From the NCBI GenBank assembly GCA_963995505.1, contig OZ023197.1:10848475-10912474 (forward strand): a stretch of 64,000 nt of DNA. Reading direction: 5' to 3'. This DNA comes from Hypericum androsaemum (lineage: Eukaryota; Streptophyta; Magnoliopsida; Malpighiales; Hypericaceae). This document shows positions 49,271 through 61,739 of the stretch, piece after piece. A program made the position numbers and the translations under genes. Under the pieces are notes generated by a model. It worked only from the letters and a program-made list of their open reading frames with translations. It was not told the origin of the DNA and searched no databases. Numbering within the stretch: the stretch's first letter is position 1; the number at the start of each line of letters is the position of its first letter.

Positions 49271-50669
49271 TTTCTCCTCTATTTCCTTTTACGGGCTCTC
49301 TCTATATCTCTCAATTCTTATGATGCAATGAAATGTGTATATCTACTTGTGGTGGTGAATGTTTTGACAAACCCCCTTTCAATTTGTATCGGATTAATCG
49401 TTGGGGCGCAGCTTCGAAAGGAGTGCTTCCTTTGAGAATGCTATGTATTTTCCTAATGTTTTCTTTAATAGTTTGTGACTTGGCTTCTATTTATCCAATG
49501 TTGCAAGTTGTGATATTTTTTAATCCATCTACATTCTCAATCCTGGACAATATTTGCATGAGAAATGATGATAGAAGAACACTGTTATCTGATCCTTGGT
49601 TAATATATTTCTGATTGCAGTCCATCGGAATCTCACCTTAAGGCTTCCAGTGATGACGCATGTGCCAGCAAGCAGGTGGAGATATTTCAACAATTGCCAA
49701 CATTTTTAGGAGTGGCATGTGGCCGTATTTTTTGGTCTATTCAGGTTAGTATTTTGATAGTTGAATATCTTTACGTTTTGTTTTATTCACAACTTTCCTT
49801 TTCACCATCTGTCAGGCACAGATTCACTCTTTTTATCTATTTTCCTCTCTTTAGGTCGTCACCTTAACGAGCCTTACCTTACCCATCAACAATGGCCACT
49901 AAGGGTACGAAAGATTAAAGAAATATTTTTGATCTTAGAATTCTCGTCGAAATTAGTTATATATGATATACTTGTTGAAAAATTATCAATCATTTTTTCT
50001 TATTTATGGGTTACGCTCACCCACCAAATTAAGTTATTATACTCCTATGTTTATTGTTTATCTTTGTTTTGATGATTTTTTTTATTTCAACATAAATAGT
50101 CTTTTATTGTAAGAAAATTATTTCTTGTATTTTTTTTACATTTGCTTTGATTAACAAAATTAATCAACTTAATTTTTTTTCTATCTTTAAGTTGCATACT
50201 AAAAGAAAGTGGTTTATTTCAATTTGCACATAAAATTTTTCAATATACTAGGCGAAGAGAAAAAGTTGATCTCCAAAATTTTCTCTTGATTGGTTTTAAC
50301 AATTTGTGATGGGACATTCATGTATTAAATTTTGATTTACATACAATCGAAAATATTTTTGTAGACACCTAAATATCTTAAACAAGAGATATTTATGTTA
50401 GTATGCATTTAAATTTTTTTAACAAAAAAAGATTTCTAATGAAATTTATATCTATAGAATCTTTTTATATTATTTTTGTATCATCGTCTTCTTTAAACTT
50501 TAAACGGTAAAATGTGCAATTTTTCCATCCATACATCCAAGTGGCTCAAATCAAATCCAAGACAAACAATGCACCAATATTTGATAAACATGATCCTTGG
50601 ATGAAAAGTTACATTAGTACAACTCATATAAGAAGCTCATCAACATACATTGAGCAGATGTGAGTTAAG

Positions 50670-51125
50670 TCAGTAGGAATCATTAATTACACTGCACTTT
50701 TCCTCCTTAAGAAAATCTCTTTTAAGTGGCTCGAGTTCATATGCTACAAAACACGCACTCGCCAGTGAAACCGAAGACACCAAACACAGCTTCGTGATGT
50801 TGGAATGCACGGCTTTAACATCAGCTTTAAGGCGGTTACAATCATCAACATACTTGTTTACAGTCTCCTCCATTTTCTGGATTTCCAAAATTATCTCTAT
50901 GTTGTGCTTGGAAATAAGACTGTAGATGAAGGCTTTTTGTTTAGACAACACCTCGCATGTTACTTTTAGCTGACTTTGTGCCATAGTTCGTGTGAAAATT
51001 GACATTATTGCCTCCACTTGAGGGAGACTGAATCCCTTGCACTCCAACAATTTGATCATGGTGTGATCTATCGGCACCGATTTGGCCAAGGTGGAGCACA
51101 TACGGCAAAACAATCTCAAAGCCAT
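50670..51125 (-). CDS. Short DUF1640/CCDC90-like coiled-coil protein
   Basis: An intact 151-residue single-exon frame. The layout resembles DUF1640 (MCUR1/CCDC90-like) proteins of the mitochondrial inner membrane: an N-terminal basic start with a few cysteines (MALRLFCRMCS), the short helix block IDHTMIKLLECKGFSLPQVE (in the family, roughly 'lvr.LE..Gf...QAEAI'), a helical coiled coil (IQKMEETVNKYVDDCNRLKA), and one C-terminal membrane helix (LCLVSSVSLASACFVAY). Family members are usually over 200 residues; this one is shorter and divergent, so it may be a retained duplicate rather than a full gene. Damaged relatives are at 53226-53461 and 13436-13566. Family assignment is inference from pattern, not a search. 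Confidence 0.5.
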   Translation of the reverse strand: MALRLFCRMCSTLAKSVPIDHTMIKLLECKGFSLPQVEAIMSIFTRTMAQSQLKVTCEVLSKQKAFIYSLISKHNIEIILEIQKMEETVNKYVDDCNRLKADVKAVHSNITKLCLVSSVSLASACFVAYELEPLKRDFLKEEKCSVINDSY

Positions 51126-53019
51126 TTAGTGCTAGAGAGAGAAAAAACACATATTGGGTAGTCATATAACCACATCCATCAGTATAAGAAAGGTTCGATA
51201 TAAATGATAGTACATTATATTCATATTTTGATCATGTTGTAAAAACTTGCAAACATCGTAAAAAATTGATATGAAATTTGTTATTATGTGGAAAAAAGAA
51301 GTTAGCCTCAAATTCATGTAATAACGAGGACAAGGATGCTTCAGTCCTTAATGGTTCTCCGTTATTTGTTCATCTATTTGTAAGTAAATTTTTTACATAA
51401 AAGACGAAGCTCTTTTATGAGGATGAACTAATTTCAATTTTACATGAGCCGCACTAGTCAGTATCAGCTGGTTAAATTTTCACACGACATTTGTCTCAAC
51501 CAATTTGCTTCAAATTACTTTGCTACGAAAATGATCTCGGGATAGTTCTAAGTAGAGTCAACTTGTGAGAGGGCTCGGTTCGGACCTGCCAATTAGAACC
51601 TAATTAGACATCGGTTGACAATATTCCACTCATCAAGAACATAGTACACCCATGCTCTATTCAAGTTAGTATTTTGATATTTGAATATTTTTACATTTTG
51701 TTCTATTCGCATCTTTCCTTCTCACCATCTCTCAAGAACGGAGTCACTGTTTCTCTCTGTTTTCCTCTCTTTCGCTCGTCACCTTAACAAGCCTTATGTA
51801 CCTATCAACAATGGCCACTAAGAGTACAAAATATCAAAGAAATATTTTTTTATATTAGATTGATCGTCGATATTAGTTATATTTGATATACTTGTTGGAA
51901 AATTATGCATCAGTTTTTCTTGTTTATGGGTTATGCTCACACACCAAATGAAGTTATTATACCCTTATGTTTATTGTTTATCTTTATCTAGATGTATATT
52001 TTTTCTTTCAATATAAATAGTCTGTTGTAGTAAGAAATCATTTCTTATATTTTTTGTTATATTTTCTTTGATTTTCAGAATTAATCAACTTTATTTTTTT
52101 CCTATCTTAGGTTGCATACTTTAAGAAAATGTGGCGTATTTTAATTTGCAAATGAAACTTTTCAATACACTAGGCGAAGAAAAAAAGTTGATCTCTAAAG
52201 CTTTCTCTTGATTGGTTTCAACAATTTGTGATGGAACATTCATATATTAAATTTTGATTTACATACAATCGAAAATATTTTCTTGTACACACCTAAAGAT
52301 AGGAGATATTTATGTTGGTATGAATTTAATTTTTAACAAAAAAAGATTTCTAATGAAATTTATATCTATAGAATCTTTTTATATTGTTTTATCATGTTCT
52401 TTTTTCTTTTATCATATTTTTCTAACCATGATTTTTTTTGTCAACACACATTTGTCCAAAAATGAAATTCTATCACCAGTTGAGAAAATTTTCTTGACCA
52501 AATTTATTGTGCCGAAGATGTGTATTGATAAAATAACTTTGGTGAGAATAAAATGTGGTACATCTTAAATTGCTTAATGGAAGAAAATGTGGTGTATCTG
52601 AAATTGCATATGAAAATTTTCAAAGCACTATGCGAAGGAGAAAAAAGTAGATTTCAAAAGCTTTTTTTCAATTGGTTAGTAAAGGAAAAATTAATCGATT
52701 GAATTTTTATTGACATGTAATCAAAAGCATTTTCTTCATTTAAAATCTCAAACAAGTATTTATCTCTTGGATGTTAGCTTATGTTGGTACCCCTAAGAAC
52801 CTGTCCAATTCTGATCTTTCCTACTTAGAATTCCAAGGATTGAGTTCGCAAAATGGAATAACATGCACAAACAGAGTTATCAACATCCAGTCGTGGTGGG
52901 AGATTATCTTTGCCCGACCTATTTTTGCCAGTTTTTCAAAGTAAAAAAGACTAAGTTTGATGAGCATTACAAGCTTTGTAAGCGTCAGGAGAGGTTTAGA
53001 TAGATTCGAGAAGCCTGTG

Positions 53020-53220
53020 AGGCTAATCCCGCTGCACCTCTGGAGGCTGTTCCCGCTGTACCTCTGGAGGTTGTTCCCGCTATTGCACCTCCGGTGGATG
53101 ATCTCGTTGTTTCTCCTTCGGTGGTTGATCCCGCTGCTGCATTTGGTTGATCCTGCTGCTACACCTCCAGTTGCTGATCCCATTGTTGCACCTCCAGTTG
53201 CTGATCTTGTTGTACCTTTG
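53020..53220 (+). repeat. Degenerate proline/alanine/valine-coding repeats
   Basis: About seven imperfect units of roughly 30 bp read on the plus strand as Pro/Ala/Val-rich peptides (for example AVPAVPLEVVPAIAPPVDDL). A shifted unit and in-frame stops appear after 53148. This looks like a fragment of a protein-coding repeat inserted next to, or joined to, the damaged DUF1640-like copy. Confidence 0.5.
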
Positions 53221-53225
53221 AGGTA

Positions 53226-53461
53226 AAACACGCACTCGTCAGTGAAATCAAAGATAAGTAGCACCAGGCTTTGTGTTTACACAGCACCTCGCATGTTACT
53301 TTTAGCTCACTTATGGCCACAGTTTGTGCAAAAATTGACATTATCGCCTCCGCCTGAGGGAGACCGAATCCCTCAAACTCCAACGATTTGATCACGGTGT
53401 GATCTATTGACAGCGGCTTGGCCGAGGTGGAGCACATACGGCAAAAGAATCTCAAAACCAT
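53226..53461 (-). pseudogene. DUF1640-like gene copy with internal deletion
   Basis: The first 55 or so codons (MVLRFFCRMCS, LPQAEAIMSIFAQTVAISEL) match the intact ORF at 50670-51125. About 160 bp covering most of the coiled coil are then missing, and only a short piece of the C-terminal region remains before unrelated Pro/Ala repeats. Not functional. Confidence 0.7.
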
Positions 53462-54044
53462 TTAGTGCTGGAAAGAGAGAACACATATTGGGTGGTAATA
53501 TAAAAAATGGTTCAATATAAATGATAGTACATTATATTCACATTTTGATCATGTAGCAACAACTTTCAAACATCATAAAAAATTGATATGAAATATTTCT
53601 GGTATTTTCCAATATCACCTCTAGAATTTTTGGTATTTGAAAAATAGTTGTCGTCCATCCGCTTTAATATAACTCTCAAATTCTTTGATAATGTCATTGA
53701 TCAATTTACCTTGAAATTATTCATGTCTCCTACTATTTGAATAATGATAAAATTAAAAATAAACATGTTTAGTTTTCGGTTGAGGAGCATCAAACAATTT
53801 GTCAAACTCACCATGTAAATAAAGTAAGTATATGAAAGCTCAAAGAAAGCGTATGGTTACACAAGCTATAATAAAAAACGCAACCTCTTAGTATTGTTCT
53901 ACCCATGTCCCAATTGAAACCCAAAACCTAGAGATTGTCTACCCACACTCTCATGTCGTTAAGCATAGGTTGCAGTCGTTGGTCTCATTAAAAACTTGTT
54001 GTGATAAAATTTCTTGGAAAAAATCACAACGGAAAAAAAGAGCA

Positions 54045-54330
54045 TCATCGATAACACCATAAACCCACTCCAAATGCGAAAATAAGTAAAAGAATCTTGC
54101 AACGAAGCACACCACCAAAGAGACCCCGATTAGAATCTAACATTAGATCAGCCAAATAGCACCACTCCGAGAAAGCACGAATAGTTGAGTACAAGTAGTG
54201 ACCAACATCAGCCCTTTGGTTGCGAAAGACGACCCCAATTCTATGGTTCCAAATCCCCGACCAAATGGCTGCAAAAATCACGAATCAGGCCTTCTTTAAA
54301 AATTTACCGCGAACCAGCCCCATCCATTGG
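54045..54330 (-). pseudogene. LINE reverse-transcriptase C-terminal (zf-RVT type) remnant
   Basis: On the minus strand the sequence reads IFAAIWSGIWNHRIGVVFRN, followed by helices with FSEWCYLADLML. This resembles the end of plant L1-type LINE ORF2 products, where a tryptophan-rich WsIWxxRN motif follows the zinc-binding segment. No catalytic reverse-transcriptase motif remains. Confidence 0.45.
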
Positions 54331-54875
54331 TTCAACAGCTACAAGATATCGCCCCCACAACAACATATTTTAAAAGAATATTTTTTTTCTGCGGTCCTTT
54401 AGTAATTTGTATTTTTTCCTAGCACACCAAAGAATACATCCTAATTTATCAAGAGTAAATCAAATTTAATAAGGTACGATGATTTTGAAAAAAAGTTTCA
54501 CGACAAAAGATATTATTTTGCCAAACAACATAAATATAAGAACACGGTTTATTTTAAAAAGAATCCCAAAAATTTTTCTAAAAAAAAGTTTGTTTCAAAA
54601 AATATTTTGCCAAGAATACAATTTATTTCTTTTTACCAAGAATCTCTAAAAGACAAAATATTTTATTTTCAAAAAATTAATTTCTAAAATGTAGTTTGTT
54701 TCAAAAAATGTTTTTAAAAAAGTATCATGTTACCATTATGAAAGCCAACTATTTAAGTGACCTTGCACCTGCCATTCCTAGCCCCAACATCCTCGTCATA
54801 TTCCCAACTGTTGCGTCCCCTTTTTTCTCCTCCCTTCCTCAAGATCAAACCGCTAGCTTCTTTACTGAACATACT

Positions 54876-55583
54876 TAGGGATGACAGAACATACTTTGAA
54901 GGTCTGACCTTATTCTTATTCTACGGGTTTAGGATATGTTCACTTTAATTGGGTCTATGGTAGAATATGGGTATGAGTCCATGTTTAGAAGTAGGGTCTA
55001 GGATAAAGTATGAATCCATAGTTAGACCTTGTGGGTCGGACCATACCTTTACATTTTTACCCTATTTTAAACTCTACCATAATTAGACTCTAATTAGACT
55101 GTATTGATAATATATTTAATATATTTATAGTTAACTTTAACATATTTATTATGTTATTACACAACCAGCTTAGAAGATGTCTGATGGATCACTAGAAGCC
55201 GACATTCTATATTTTTTTTTTGAATTGTTTATGTACTTCAAACTCGAAAAGAAAAATCTTGTACTATTGAAATTAAATTACAAAATTTGATATTTCATCA
55301 ATTTTCTATTGAATATTGATGTGTAACGTAGTACATGTCTTGAATTTATTTAAATTTTATATAAAAATTAACTTTTAATTAAAAATTATTAAAATACAGA
55401 ATGTTAAAGGGTCAGACCCTACAGACTATGTAGATCCTTGGTCTCAAGGAGGCTAGGGTATGAATCTAATAATAAAAAATTTGTAGGATCGAGGGTAGGG
55501 TATGGATCCAACTAAAAAACTAGGGTATGGGTAGGGTTCTATCAATGCTCTACTCTACTCTACCCATCCAATTGCCATCCCTA
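54876..55583. mobile_element. hAT-type non-autonomous element, 708 bp
   Basis: The ends TAGGGATGACA and TGCCATCCCTA are inverted repeats with one mismatch. A perfect 8-bp duplication, aacatact (54868-54875 and 55584-55591), flanks it. The interior has repeated 'ctaccc/gggtat' motifs and no transposase. Related interior sequence occurs near 4340-4500, 38200-38350 and 56030-56450. Confidence 0.88.
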
Positions 55584-56838
55584 AACATACTCTCTATCCT
55601 TAACCCTAACGCACGTAAAACCAAGGAAGGAATGAGAATAAAAAATGGAAATAAAGGAAAAAAATGTGGAGAATGGGGTAAGGATGAAGGAGATGGGAGA
55701 TTTTTTAGCTATGGCAATTTTATAAATACCTGTGGACTTTAGGGGTATTTGTGTCATTTTAAATTGTGTGACACTGAAAAACGGTCAGAATTTGAATCAA
55801 TTTTAAATTGTAGACTTTAGGGATATTTTTGTCATTTTAAACTACCAGAAGCTGATCGGTTAGTTTTGGCAACATTAAGGACTAATGAATTTTAAGATGT
55901 CTTAATTAATTAATTTTATCAAATATGAGAGACTTATGACTATCTTTCTTAGCAATAATACATATAGAAAATACGATTATCAATTTGAATTTAAAATTTG
56001 TGATATGCCTTTGAACATAACACTTTATGTTCAGGTTGGTGCCAATTACGGATGTCAAAAATATGAAGACTTCGTGGGTCATGTTCTTACCTACTCTATG
56101 GGTATAGGCCATAGGGTAGAGCAAAGATACGAGTCAATTTTATGTCAGGGTTTGGGTCTGGATAGGATTTATATAGATCCAGACTTTGGCCTTACTCATA
56201 GACCTATAAATGAGACGAGAATATTATGTTTTTCATAAACTCTAATTTATACGACACTCACAGTGAAAAAAAAAGACAAAGTTATTCACTTATCAACTTA
56301 AAATTAAGTATTAGTATTTTATAATGTTGAGAGTCAAAATAGAAATAAATTTGTATGTATTCTTTAAATATTAAAATTATTTTTTAAATCATAGGTAGGG
56401 TATGTAACTAGATTTAGAGTCCGAGGACCCTGCAGATTGAGCCTGGATCCTTACAGCGTGATGGCAATCACTGTTTAACCATCCTAAACGTTGAAGAGAG
56501 AATCATCTGTGTAATTAGAATTACCATCTCTTCCCCATTTCGAATGCAATTAGATGCTTACTGATCAGATTCCCTAGCTATTTTTGGGCAGCATATCAAA
56601 TCTTAAACATGACAAAAGAAATCACAAAGAAAGGAAAAACGAAACCTTCCTGTAAGGATTAGTTCATATAGAAGTTAAGATTTACATGTACAGTGACCAT
56701 AAGATTTAAACAACAAATCTTCTACAGTTTTGAATCATATTAGTTACCATCCAAAATGGCATTCTAAATTTCAATCCCGGAATAAATGTCAGCAAATTTG
56801 TTAGTAGAAATGAATTCCTCAATTTCTCGGCTGTCTCA

Positions 56839-57643
56839 TCAGATTGTAGAGCAGCAGTTGCAGCATCTCTGCATGAACCATTCTAGCCTGCAACCAACAG
56901 AGAATAGACGAAAAATTTACTGCTTTACTAGTCAGATTGGAAGGGTATTTTTTTTAAAAAAAGGTAAATTACATCAAAAATATACCTTGCTAGAATTTGA
57001 ACCCTGGATCTATGCTAAATCGTCCTATCATTTATGTCGCTAGACTAAATGCCCTTTGGCGGAAGGGCAAAAAGTATGGTATGAGGTGCAGGCCATTTGA
57101 CTGGTTGGTTCATGCACTTTAAACTACCAGTCAACGGATCAATGTTTGATCCTGGAAAGCAACAGGCAATGGATTCCTTTGATTCAAACTAATTAAGCAT
57201 CTTGGTCTCAGAATTTGTAAGTGATCTGATTCGCCTTTAAACGACAAAGGGTTCGGTGGGGATCCGGATTTTCGAGTCCAGAACCAGGGTAAATGCCAAT
57301 ATATCTTGTCTGAATCACAGACAGGGGAGAAGAGCAATGCTTACAGGTCTTTCAGGCAAGTACTCTTGCTATCCAACTGATCATGCTTGGGCCCGTCCAA
57401 TGAAAATGACGATGGCGCTTGCGCAGGTTCCCCGCTGATCTTCTCTTGCAACAGCGGGAGATTCTCGGCCGACGTACGGCTCGAATGGGGCGGGGAGAAT
57501 GGCGGGGAGGACGATGGGGACGGCGAGAAGAAGTACTTTTGGTTGCCGGGGCCAACGCTCACAGGGAGAGGCGAAGGCGGTGTTGGTGGTGAAGACGACG
57601 GAGTGGCAGGGCCACTGCCATTACCACCCTTTATTTCCTCCAT
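56839..57643 (-). CDS. Small Ser/Pro-rich protein with CCNCC C-terminus
   Basis: Exon 57345-57643 starts at an ATG (MEEIKGGNGSG) and ends at a consensus donor (CT|GTAAGC). Exon 56839-56887 follows the acceptor TTGGTTGCAG, and the phases agree, giving 115 residues. The N-terminal half is serine/proline-rich and disordered (TPSSSPPTPPSPLPV). A middle block reads ENLPLLQEKISGEPAQAPSS and the end is KDLLEWFMQRCCNCCSTI. The aromatic/cysteine tail could be lipid-modified or bind metal, but this is inference. I do not recognise the family. The 457-bp intron contains a SINE. If intron 1 is not removed, the frame stops after KDL (100 residues). Confidence 0.6.
56948..57060 (-). mobile_element. tRNA-derived SINE, copy 2 (in intron)
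   Basis: Same family as 23328-23435: minus-strand start GCCAAAGGGCATTTAG, B-box-like GGGTTCAAATTC, and A-rich 3' tail. The flanking duplication is short (ggaaggg at 56939-56945 and 57061-57067). It lies in the intron of the gene at 56839-57643, in the same strand as the gene. Confidence 0.75.
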
Positions 57644-59287
57644 TGGGATTAGGCTAATTTGATCACCTGTCCTTTTTAGGTAGTCTGTGTAAAAAATGTT
57701 TGTCCTAGGAAGGCCTGTTAGTTGGTTTAGTTGTAGTCAAATGAAAATGTGTTGAGTTGTTGTCAAGCTTCAATTTCCCGATGGAAGTTTGTTCAAGGGA
57801 TAAGAGATTTAAATATATTTAAGAAAATTGGGTTTAAGTCTCACGAACGTTAAAAATATCATTGAGAGAGCCATGTGATTTCATGGATGTTCGAATTAAA
57901 ATATCAGAACTTACACTGAAAAAAGTTTTACTTTCCCTCGTGTTTTTGTCCAAGGAGGAATCGTAGGTATATAAACCTAACGGTCTTAGGACCAACATGT
58001 CAGCTGCAAGTTTCTATTGGTAAGTGTCACCTTTTAGTCTTTCCCACTAAGAAGTCTGATTTTGGGTTCTGGTCGTCACGTTTTGAGAAGTGGTGACTTG
58101 GTTTATGGCGGAAAATTATGCTTGGGTGTCAAAATTATTCTGTAGCATAAAATTTAATATATCGATTAATTTATGTTTAAGTTTGATATAGGTTCAAAAG
58201 ACTCTTCGTACTAAAATTTAGTACCGTTACATTCGAAACGTTGGAACTTAAATATTTATTTAAGATTCAAATGGTCTAATTTTTGTTCCTACAAAATTAT
58301 AGGGTGGTGAGATGTAGAAATGTGAATGTGGAAATTAGCCACTAGATTTTAACATTAGATAAAAGTCCACTTTATTTTTTTATTTTTTTGTAATTTGGCT
58401 TACTTGCACACTATTATTATGTGATTTCAAAGTATCTGACCAATTGTTAGAGATTTTTTTTAATTAATAGTCTACTATTTAAACAAATTTTTACAAAAAA
58501 ATATCCCTAGTATTATTAAATTAAAATTGAAAATAAATCAAAATATATGAAAAATATTACGATGGAGGAAGAGGAAATTTTTCGTATTTTTTTCCTAATT
58601 TACTTTTCAAAAAATATTAAAATATATTTTTTCTTTATTAAACAAGTATTATTATTCAAAAAAATTATTCAAATAGTGCAATGTCAACCAGAATAACCTA
58701 TGTTACTCGATCAAATATTTATTCACGGGGCAGTGACGTGAAACAATCTCGAATTCAACAAATATGTATAAGATCCTTAAACCAAAGGATCAACCATAGA
58801 ATGTAATGGACCTACACATATTCTCATGGGTCACACAAATCAAAATCATGATAAATGTTATCTAAGAAGTTCGCTATTTGGCATTCTTAAACGTATGATA
58901 TCAGATACACTAGTTGTAACCCTGTCATAATTAGATGGATACGTTATCTTCAAAAATAGCTGTAGTTCCAAAGTACTTGACTAATACAAATTCGTGAGAT
59001 TGTTGTTACATGTTAACCGAATCTCGAATTTAAATTAGCAAAAATACACAAATGTTAAATATTTATTGTGATAGTTTTGTCATCTTAAAAAAGTCTCAAT
59101 AAATTTGATATATGATGGTATTAAAAGTACTAATCATAGTTTGGAAATAGACCATTTTTTTGTGGGAAACGAGCCCAGAAACCTACGGCTCACATAGGAG
59201 CCCATTTTTTAGGTTGTCTCAGAGTTCACAGACCACGGCCCAATATAGGAAAGAGAGAAGCGGAACGCATAATAAAAAAGGAGAAAT
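57644..59287. other. Intergenic, no gene seen
   Basis: AT-rich. No open frame with recognisable content and no terminal repeats that I could pair. Confidence 0.6.
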
Positions 59288-59294
59288 GTTGACA

Positions 59295-59327
<33 letters not shown>

Positions 59328-59367
59328 ACCTTAATCTGGCGCCTTAGACCAACTCGGCCATATCAAC
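59288..59367 (-). tRNA. tRNA-Leu (anticodon AAG)
   Basis: The minus strand folds as an 80-nt leucine-type tRNA. The acceptor stem is GTTGATA with TGTCAAC, the D-arm starts TGGCCGAGTTGGTC, the anticodon stem is CCAGA/TCTGG with loop TTAAGGT (anticodon AAG, read as IAG after modification), there is a long variable arm (class II), and the T-arm has GGTTCAAATCC. There is no intron. It decodes CUU/CUC. Confidence 0.93.
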
Positions 59368-59601
59368 TTTGATGTCCACATCTGCATTTTATTTATAATT
59401 TTACTGAAATGGTTTTTAAGGTTTTTGTTGCCTTATGATAACTCCATGTACTTCATGATGCTATTCTTTAAATTTTTTTCCCCATCTAAACAAGATAACT
59501 ATATATATGGAGTAGCAGCAGGACTCTCAAAACATGCCTTGGAAATTTCATATGACTACCTTGTATTTGATGCTTTCTTGTATTTATGTGTATGTTGATG
59601 A

Positions 59602-59705
59602 TTTTTTTAAGGGTAAATTTTACACCTATGACAATTCCAGAATTTGAAGCCTGACTTTCAAGATATTTGCAACGCCTTCTGCCGCTTGGCTACAAGCCCT
59701 TTGGC
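59602..59705 (-). mobile_element. tRNA-derived SINE, copy 3
   Basis: The 104-bp element is flanked by a perfect 12-bp duplication, gtatgttgatga (59590-59601 and 59706-59717). Minus strand starts GCCAAAGGGCTTGTAGCC and ends TTACCCTTAAAAAAA. Homologous along its length to copies 1 and 2. Confidence 0.85.
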
Positions 59706-59717
59706 GTATGTTGATGA

Positions 59718-61739
59718 CTTACGAAAAAAATTTCTCTCGATGTACTCGTAAGTTTTGTGATACAGACAGCGCATAATCAAGTTTAGTAATATCAACATCA
59801 ATGCACGTTTCTACCTTGCCGAGGTGATGTTTTCCTCCCGCAAATTTTTCACACTGGGTTTTGCCGCGAGAAAATTTTATTGAGGCCGACTGTTGCAAGC
59901 ACAAAAAAGGGAATTCCATGTTAATTAGTAGCGATCACAATGATGAGCTAAAGGAAACTTTATTTAGTAGGTAATGATTTTTTTCATATTTATATATAGG
60001 GTTTGTCCCTGATTTTCTTAAAAACTATATATTACATCACTGTACTCTATATTTTCCTAATTAACCTAATAACTTAAAATAAGTAGTTATCAATCAGAAT
60101 TTAAATCAACTAATTTAGTAGAAAGAATTTTTTTAATTTTTTGTATAGTTTATTTTGACTCGAACTTATATTAATAGACCATATAAAAGACTAAACTTGA
60201 TAACTTTGACTGAAAGATACTATTTTTAATTTTGTGGTTCGACCAATGATATGATCGGCTAAACCACGATCTGTAAGGTTTAAGAAAACGTGAGATGGTT
60301 CAACCTTAAAACCCAAAAAGGCTGCGACACACATTGACCAGTTGACCAGCGAGCTTGAGGTTGAGCTGGTTGAATATGGATCAATTTATTTTATTCTTAA
60401 AAGATAGACAAGATATCTTAAAATATCCATTAAATAGTGAAAATTTATAAAAAAAAATAGAAAGAAATACATAAATATTGTAGAAAATTCAGAAAATCTA
60501 TGAAATATAAAATAATAATAAAATGTAACTTAGTTCTTGAAAGTTTGAATTTTACTAATAAACTTATTTACTTTTAATATTTGGAGTATGTTGAATTTAG
60601 TAAATCAACGATCATGTGCCATTTTATTCATGTTGAAGGTTTTGTAATTATTGATTTATGTTGATATTCGATACTTCAAATTCGGCTGACTTGAATGTGT
60701 TCAAGATACATATTCATTTGATGTTAAAAATTAGATTATATCCTTAAAAAAATGGCTTGGTTATGGGTGAGCAAAAAAAGAAAATCATAGCATCAATCCA
60801 AATACAAAAATTTTGGGTCGGAATCAGAATCATAAAAGATTTGGTCTAGATCTGTGATATTTCGTAAATGATATGCACTGTCTGAAACGCTTAAGTGATT
60901 TGATTTAGCTATCCATGTCAACAAGGTGCACATTCTTTTCCGGCACACATCCTGAGAGAACTCTAAGGTTAAACGCGTTTGGCCGGGAGTAAAATCAGGA
61001 TGGGTGACCTCCTGGGAAGTTTCCGAGATGTGTGTGAGTGAGGACAAAATACGCTGGAAAAAACCCATGTTGGATGAGTGTGAGTGAGGACAAAATACGC
61101 TGAAAAAGACCTGTAACGGTCTTTGTCAACGTAAAAAATGGTTATCGTTTCTGGTTCGAGTCCTCTTACAAAGAATCTTAAAGACCCGGGCCGAACCACA
61201 ATTTACAAGAAAAAGAGCCCAATAATTCACAAGTGAAAACCAAAAATATTTAATTTCTTCTTGATAAATAGTTTTTCAACTAATTTTATTTATGATGCGT
61301 CTTGCGAGTCTCACCAAGTTATTTAATTACGGAACATCAATGTTGTCATTAACTGTGAAACGCTACAACTAACCCCCAAAAAATTTATCATTTTTTATTT
61401 TTAATTCTGGTCCGGTTCGATGAAGATCTGATCCGGATCAGGTTTCATAATTTCACCCTTTTAGTTCTTTGTTCTATTGTTCGGATGAGTTTGGTATAGT
61501 TCGGTCATGTGTTCACCCTAGTTAGACCGGTCGGGCCATGATCTAAAAAAAAGGAAACTCAAACGACCGCCATAGGTCCAACCAATCCTAAGCCGCCACC
61601 TTCCCCATCTCCACCACACCCACAAATCTCGCCTCTCCTCCCGCCACCTCTCCCGTTCTCCCCTCTCTCTTAAATAAACCGCACCTCCTCCCCTTATCCT
61701 CTCTCTCTCCTAAAAAAAAAATCAAATCAAATTCCCCAA
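59718..61739. other. Intergenic, small tandem repeat, promoter of next gene
   Basis: A 46-bp unit with gagtgaggacaaaatacgct occurs twice (about 61036 and 61082). The last 150 bp before 61740 are CT-rich (ctctctctcc), typical of plant 5' leaders. No other gene was seen. Confidence 0.5.

Larger units (their letters stand above)
49020..51180. repeat. Repeated module (partners at 40.0-42.3, 51.7-53.5 and 11.0-13.6 kb)
   Basis: The order DAPEEF fragment, the block gatgacgcatgt...gtggagatattt, an AT-rich spacer with caatcgaaaatattttt, and a DUF1640-like gene is kept here. The module at 40040-42340 has the first parts plus a Pack-MULE. That at 51660-53520 has the spacer and a damaged gene. That at 11000-13566 has the second block and a gene fragment. 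Confidence 0.7.

Noticed and set aside
54185..54402. Plus-strand frames near the LINE remnant
   Set aside because: Antisense of the minus-strand reverse-transcriptase remnant.
59160..59372. 70-residue open frame over the tRNA
   Set aside because: It reads through the antisense of tRNA-Leu.
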